DNA from: Sphingobacteriales bacterium
GTDB lineage: Bacteria; Bacteroidota; Bacteroidia; Chitinophagales; CAIOSU01
Length of the DNA: 64,000 nucleotides
Assembly: GCA_027486795.1 (NCBI GenBank)
Contig: JAIXOI010000038.1
Span: 1-64,000 of the forward strand
Direction: 5' to 3'
Below the pieces are notes generated by a model that saw only the letters and a list, made by a program, of their open reading frames with translations, had not been told where the DNA came from and did no database searches. Shown here one piece after another: positions 60,463 through 64,000 of this stretch. Position numbers and translations under genes: made by a program. Numbering within the stretch: the stretch's first letter is position 1; each line of letters begins with the position of its first letter.

Positions 60463-61134
60463 TTATGGGTTGGGTACCTTGGCCATTTGCTTTAATATGT
60501 TGTTTGCATTGGGACCTTCGTTAAACAGCAAATCCCAGGCACACATATTGGCCAAAAAGCCATGCCTATCTTGAAACACTTGATAGTATTCCGCAATTTT
60601 CACAATTGCATTGCTATGGTCTTTTTCAGGGTTGGGGTGTATAGCATTTCTTGCATCTAGCCATGTTTCGGGGGCTGGATTGTAATAGTCGGTTGTAAAT
60701 TCAACAGTCGGTTTTATGCCTAGCAATCGCCAAGTTGTTTGCATTACCTTCCAATTAAAATCAAACAATAATTCGCCTGGGTGCTCAAATAGCGACTTTA
60801 AATCGTGCTCGTAATACTCAAAATAGGGTGAACGACCATACGCAGCCACTAAAGCACCCCAATGCAACTTGGGCCAACGGTGCGCGTATGATATCTGCAC
60901 TTTGTTTATTTGCCTTCTTAAACCTCTTCCTTCTTCAATAGGTATGCTCAAGCGCTCTAGACCATTGGGGCCAACAATATGCGCACGGTTGCGGTAAGTG
61001 GCTTTCTGGAAATTTTCGCACACCTCTATATATATAGGTGTATGGGCCAATACTACCGCATGAAAAGCTATGCTGCCAATATAGGGCAAATCAATGAGCA
61101 ACGGTTGTGTAAGAGTAGGGTAGGCTTCAGTCAT
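60463..61134 (-). CDS. WbqC family protein
   Basis: 223 residues: 'LLIDLPYIGSIAFHAVVLAH', 'YIEVCENFQKATYRNRAHIV', 'GPNGLERLSIPIEEG', 'YFEYYEHDLKSLFEHP'. This is the WbqC-like pattern (named from an O-antigen cluster gene) found across Bacteroidota; biochemical activity is not established. It overlaps the Lrp-type regulator by 8 bases and is co-transcribed with it. Confidence 0.85.
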   Translation of the reverse strand: MTEAYPTLTQPLLIDLPYIGSIAFHAVVLAHTPIYIEVCENFQKATYRNRAHIVGPNGLERLSIPIEEGRGLRRQINKVQISYAHRWPKLHWGALVAAYGRSPYFEYYEHDLKSLFEHPGELLFDFNWKVMQTTWRLLGIKPTVEFTTDYYNPAPETWLDARNAIHPNPEKDHSNAIVKIAEYYQVFQDRHGFLANMCAWDLLFNEGPNANNILKQMAKVPNP

Positions 61135-61606
61135 TTTCTGTAAGCAGTTGCAACGGGCGATTTATACTTTCCTCCAGCGAAATTAAGGTCTCTGTTCGAT
61201 TAATGCCCTCAATGTACTGCAATTTATCGTGTAACACTTTTTTAAGGTGGTTGGTATCGCGGCACAATATTTTCACAAACATGCTATAAGTGCCCGTAGT
61301 ATAGTTGCAACCCACTACTTCTGGTATGGCCTTCAGTGCATCAACCACGCTGTCGTACATAGAGCTTTTGTTCAGGAAAATGCCAATAAAAGCAGTAAGA
61401 CCATAGCCCAACATTTCGGGCTCAATATTTACTTGGCTACCTTTTATGAGACCCATATCGGTAAGTTTTTTTACCCTTACGTGCACGGTACCCCCCGAAA
61501 CGAACACTTTTTTGGCTATTTCGGTAAACGGAATTTGCGCATCGCTCATCAATATGGAAAGTATTTCCATATCTAGTTTGTCAATTTCTAAATTTTGGGC
61601 GGCCAT
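61127..61606 (-). CDS. Lrp/AsnC family transcriptional regulator
   Basis: 159 residues. N-terminal helix-turn-helix: 'LDMEILSILMSDAQIPFTEI' followed by 'AKKVFVSGGTVHVRVKKLTD'; C-terminal RAM domain 'GYGLTAFIGIFLNKS' ... 'EVVGCNYTTGTYSMFVKILC' that binds amino acids and forms the octamer. Usually regulates amino acid metabolism. Targets unknown. Confidence 0.93.
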   Translation of the reverse strand: MAAQNLEIDKLDMEILSILMSDAQIPFTEIAKKVFVSGGTVHVRVKKLTDMGLIKGSQVNIEPEMLGYGLTAFIGIFLNKSSMYDSVVDALKAIPEVVGCNYTTGTYSMFVKILCRDTNHLKKVLHDKLQYIEGINRTETLISLEESINRPLQLLTEND

Positions 61607-61761
61607 AACTACTCAGATTTAGCTTATTTTCTTTAAAAAGTGCTTTTTTATAAAAATATGCTAAACTTTTTTAAAAAAGAAACAAAATATTGCAAGGAAA
61701 AGTATAAGGTATTAAATTTGTTGCAGTTAATTGATTAGTTGATTGATTTATTGGCAATTCA

Positions 61762-61782
61762 ATAACCAATAACCAGTTAACC
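61762..61782. repeat. Short heptamer array upstream of the tRNA-like gene
   Basis: ATAACCA / ATAACCA / GTTAACC. The unit is that of the folD array (30070). It ends 11 bases before the tRNA-like RNA. Confidence 0.55.
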
Positions 61783-61793
61783 ATACACAAAAT

Positions 61794-61920
61794 TGTTGGG
61801 TGATGAAACAGGCAGACGTGCCCTCCCGTCCCGGGGGTGAGGAGCTTGGAACAAATCCTGGATTTGCTTGCAAAACCAAGGGCTAACCACCTCATGAAGG
61901 TTCGAATCCTTCCCCAACAG
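61794..61920 (+). tRNA. tRNA-like RNA: class II cloverleaf with oversized variable arm and no U33
   Basis: Acceptor stem TGTTGGG/CCCAACA (7 bp), U8, D arm ATG-AAACAGGCAGA-CGT as in tRNA-Leu, anticodon stem CCCTC/GGGGG, loop CCGTCCC, T arm GAAGG-TTCGAAT-CCTTC and discriminator G; no CCA encoded. The anticodon position would read GUC (Asp), but position 33 is C, not the invariant U. The variable region is 57 bases (61838-61894), closed by TGAGG/CCTCA with an inner CAAATC-CTG-GATTTG hairpin and a CTTGG/CCAAG stem. A terminator follows. It may be a tRNA-derived RNA with another job, or an unusual tRNA. Confidence 0.6.
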
Positions 61921-61942
61921 CATAGCGGGTTTCATTAATGGC

Positions 61943-61975
61943 AAAAGGCCGTATCTTCTAGGTACGGCCTTTTGT
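61943..61975 (+). terminator. Terminator of the tRNA-like RNA
   Basis: AAAAGGCCGTA and TACGGCCTTTT form a perfect 11-bp stem with a 9-base loop, then TTTTT after a single G. It starts 22 bases after the RNA and supports independent transcription from the plus strand. Confidence 0.85.
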
Positions 61976-62562
61976 TTTTGTTTTTTACTGCCCCTGATAG
62001 ATAAATTTACACAAGCTTAACACCTAATTATTTGTCACAATTGAGCAAATCTGGCGTGCTGGAAGGATTGTTTTTACATGCTTAATAAATTATTTCTTCA
62101 TGTGTTTTGTTTGGCTAATTAACAGGGTGTGCAAAATTTAGTTGACAACACAATTTTATCTTCGTATTTTGAAATCGATATTAAGCCTATACCCTAGTTA
62201 TTTATTGATCGTGAAAAAATCCAATTGACAGATTGGTTTTTGAAAAGGTGGTGAGGTCTTATGGTTGTAATGAAAAAAGGGAGATTGGCTGTTTGTAATT
62301 ATGGATTAAACACGATTTAACGGAACAAAACCATGTAGGTTACGTATAGGTGCGAGTAGGTGTTTTTGCTTACAAGTGCTGTATTTTATAATGAACATTT
62401 TTATTTTAGTTACTAATTAATAGACACTGGGTCTTGACAAAGTGTTAAATTGTTTATAAATTGAGCCGTATTTTAGAATTTACCCAATTTCTGTTTGCCA
62501 ACAACCGGACAAAAGGAACAACGATGGTTGAGAAAGAAGGTAGCCCCAAAACAATTTTTTTT
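61976..62562. other. AT-rich intergenic region, no gene seen
   Basis: 587 bases between the terminator and the adhesin-like gene. No ORF of convincing quality, no hairpin cluster and no tandem array. TTG (62142) and TATTTTG (62165) are 20 bases apart and could be a weak promoter, but the leader would be about 390 bases. The length suggests regulation of the surface protein gene. Confidence 0.5.
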
Positions 62563-64000
62563 ATGAGAAACGTTAACTTATTCTCGGTTGCAACCACAGC
62601 CCCGCCATCGTGGCCGGAGAAATTAACAAGAACGAAAAAAACCTTTTCGGTCTTAGCAGGAATCGCATTCCTGCTATTGTTGTTTGTGGCGCCTACTAAC
62701 CTTATGTCGCAATGTGCCTACCCGAACTGGGCCGGGCAAGGAACTACTTATTTTTTGAGTCAGCCTACTCGAGTTCCGTGTGGTTCATTCTCGCCAAACC
62801 AAAGTGTAGGTAGTGGTACGTACAACTATTGGTATGCTTACAATGGTATAAGCTATACCGTAAGTACATGTGGTACTTCGTTTGATACACAAATAACAGT
62901 GTATGACGAAAACCCAGGATGGACGAGGAAAGCCTATCAAGATGATAACGGCCCAGCTTGTACTGGTAACAATGGATCGACAACATTTACCTCAACGTAC
63001 ACGGGTAACCATCTTGCTGTTGTTAACCGCTTTTCTTGTCAAAACCATGACTTTACAGGTGTTTCGGCAGTATTGTCAATTCGTGAAAACCTTGGCGCCG
63101 CTCCAGGCACGCCTTCAGGTGGTGGTTCGTTTTGTGCTGCTAGCGCTACACTTACCCGTGCTGCAGGCCCACCAACAGGTTATACTTACTATTGGCAAAA
63201 TACCTCTGGTGGTACCAGCACCGCTTTAGGTAGTGGCGCAACTTATAACGTAACTACTACAGGTACCTATTATCTTCGTCCACTAAGTACAAATGGATGT
63301 TGGGGCGATCAGAGTAGCGGTGTAGCTGTTACACTTAACCCAGATGCAGGTGCTACTACCGTAACTGGTGGCACTACCCAGTGCGGTGGCACGGTTACGC
63401 TTAATGCATCAGGTGGTAGTGGTGGTACTATATACTACCAAGGTACTACATCTGGAGGTACCAGCACCGCAACGCCAGCTACAAGTATTGGAATAACTTC
63501 AACAGGCACTTATTATTTCCGTGCCCGCACGGCTGCTGGCTGTTGGGGCACTGAAGGTAGCCAAGCGGTTACTATCAATTCGGTTCCTGCAGCGGTAAGC
63601 GTAAATGGTGGTACTACCCAATGCGGTGGTTCAGTAACTTTAACCGCTTCTGGTGGTGCTGGTGGTACCATTTACTACCAAGGTACTACTTCTGGTGGCA
63701 CTAGCACCGCTACGGCATCAACCAGTCAAAGCGTATCCTCTTCTGGAACGTATTATTTTAATTCTCGCAGCGCACAAGGCTGTTGGGGTCCTCAAGGTAG
63801 TTCTGCTGTTACCATCAATACAGTACCTGGTAGCATCAGCGTAGCAGGCGGCGGTACTTTCTGTGGCGGCTCAACTACCTTAACTGCTACCGGCGGTTCA
63901 GGCGGTACTATTTACTATCAAGGCACAGATCCAAGCGGCACCAGCACATCATTGGGCGGCGCATCTGCTACCGTATCTGTCACGGGTGCATATTACTTCC
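62563..64000 (+). CDS. Adhesin-like surface protein with 80-residue repeats (3' end beyond window)
   Basis: 479 codons are visible with no stop. From the ATG at 62563: a basic N-terminal extension (to 'PEKLTRTKKTFSVL'), a hydrophobic core 'AGIAFLLLLFVAPTNLMS' and CAYPNW, so an extended signal peptide; an in-frame ATG at 62524 adds 13 residues. An N-terminal domain with 'YAYNGISYTVSTCGTSFDTQ' resembles a PPC-type module. Then repeats of exactly 80 residues (240 bases; GGTTQCGG at 63367, 63607, with a variant at 63847), each with two Cys and 'GGTIYYQGTTSGGTSTAT'. A T9SS sorting domain is expected at the unseen end. Confidence 0.8.
   Translation, partial: MRNVNLFSVATTAPPSWPEKLTRTKKTFSVLAGIAFLLLLFVAPTNLMSQCAYPNWAGQGTTYFLSQPTRVPCGSFSPNQSVGSGTYNYWYAYNGISYTVSTCGTSFDTQITVYDENPGWTRKAYQDDNGPACTGNNGSTTFTSTYTGNHLAVVNRFSCQNHDFTGVSAVLSIRENLGAAPGTPSGGGSFCAASATLTRAAGPPTGYTYYWQNTSGGTSTALGSGATYNVTTTGTYYLRPLSTNGCWGDQSSGVAVTLNPDAGATTVTGGTTQCGGTVTLNASGGSGGTIYYQGTTSGGTSTATPATSIGITSTGTYYFRARTAAGCWGTEGSQAVTINSVPAAVSVNGGTTQCGGSVTLTASGGAGGTIYYQGTTSGGTSTATASTSQSVSSSGTYYFNSRSAQGCWGPQGSSAVTINTVPGSISVAGGGTFCGGSTTLTATGGSGGTIYYQGTDPSGTSTSLGGASATVSVTGAYYF

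Noticed and set aside
60275-60574. 99-codon plus-strand frame partly antisense to the WbqC-family gene
   Set aside because: Low-complexity hydrophobic translation, no ribosome-binding site, and its second half is antisense to a well-supported gene.
61828-61830. Ordinary tRNA-Asp with anticodon GUC
   Set aside because: tRNA-Asp is class I with U33; here position 33 is C, the D arm is leucine-like and the variable arm is 57 bases.

Overview
The window comes from a member of the Bacteroidota, probably a Chitinophagales- or Sphingobacteriales-like lineage. At least nine proteins or protein fragments end in, or probably belong to the class that ends in, type IX secretion (T9SS) type-A C-terminal sorting domains (YPNP motif, then a 'LxxGxYxxxI' strand and a basic tail). 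Shine-Dalgarno sequences are weak or absent. A few promoters fit the Bacteroidota pattern TTG-N18/19-TAnnTTTG. The housekeeping genes are ordinary chromosomal ones. I saw no rRNA, CRISPR array, prophage or complete insertion sequence.

Layout. 1-4550 is a degraded tandem array of T9SS cargo genes, two intact and two reduced to 3' fragments, whose borders are marked by copies of a multi-hairpin repeat. 4.7-12.6 kb holds an EVE-domain gene, then a PIG-L deacetylase, a 37-residue membrane ORF, a sodium:solute symporter and a GNAT acetyltransferase, followed by a small T9SS protein and a lipoprotein. 13-17 kb holds mostly minus-strand envelope and unknown genes. 17.2-19 kb carries sucD and a fabG-type reductase, and 19.3-24.5 kb a VWA membrane protein, a toxin-antitoxin pair with an unusual toxin, and a penicillin-acylase homologue. 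24.9-27 kb is a T9SS protein with dockerin- and cohesin-like parts. 27.2-34.3 kb has a four-helix-bundle gene between long inverted repeats, enoyl-CoA hydratase, folD, an orphan antitoxin, NRDE and acs. 34.4-34.7 kb is a broken REP-associated tyrosine transposase (RAYT). 35-53 kb has a GH43 enzyme, two very large repeat-built T9SS surface proteins, amn, aat, dprA and a histidine kinase/response regulator pair. 52.7-61.6 kb has gpmI, a phosphoesterase, an acyl-CoA dehydrogenase, a secreted hydrolase, a sulfotransferase, WbqC and Lrp. A tRNA-like RNA with its own terminator lies at 61.8 kb, and an adhesin-like gene runs off the right edge.

The most distinctive feature is the intergenic DNA. At least five kinds of small repeat occupy the gaps: clusters of perfect hairpins whose stems differ but whose loops recur (REP-like); a RAYT remnant bounded by a 23-bp inverted REP pair; tandem arrays of 7-bp units whose sequence changes from locus to locus but whose period does not, often touching a start or stop codon; 8-bp arrays forming inverted ends around a four-helix-bundle gene; and two nested inverted elements built on TTGGTC(A/G)GAC. 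Together they suggest a genome shaped by very small mobile or self-copying elements.

Other candidates for new biology are the tRNA-like RNA (class II cloverleaf, oversized variable arm, no U33), a ParE toxin fused to an EF-Tu domain-2-like barrel, and two tandem micro-ORFs at 16.1-16.4 kb. All function calls come from reading motifs by eye; no database search was run.
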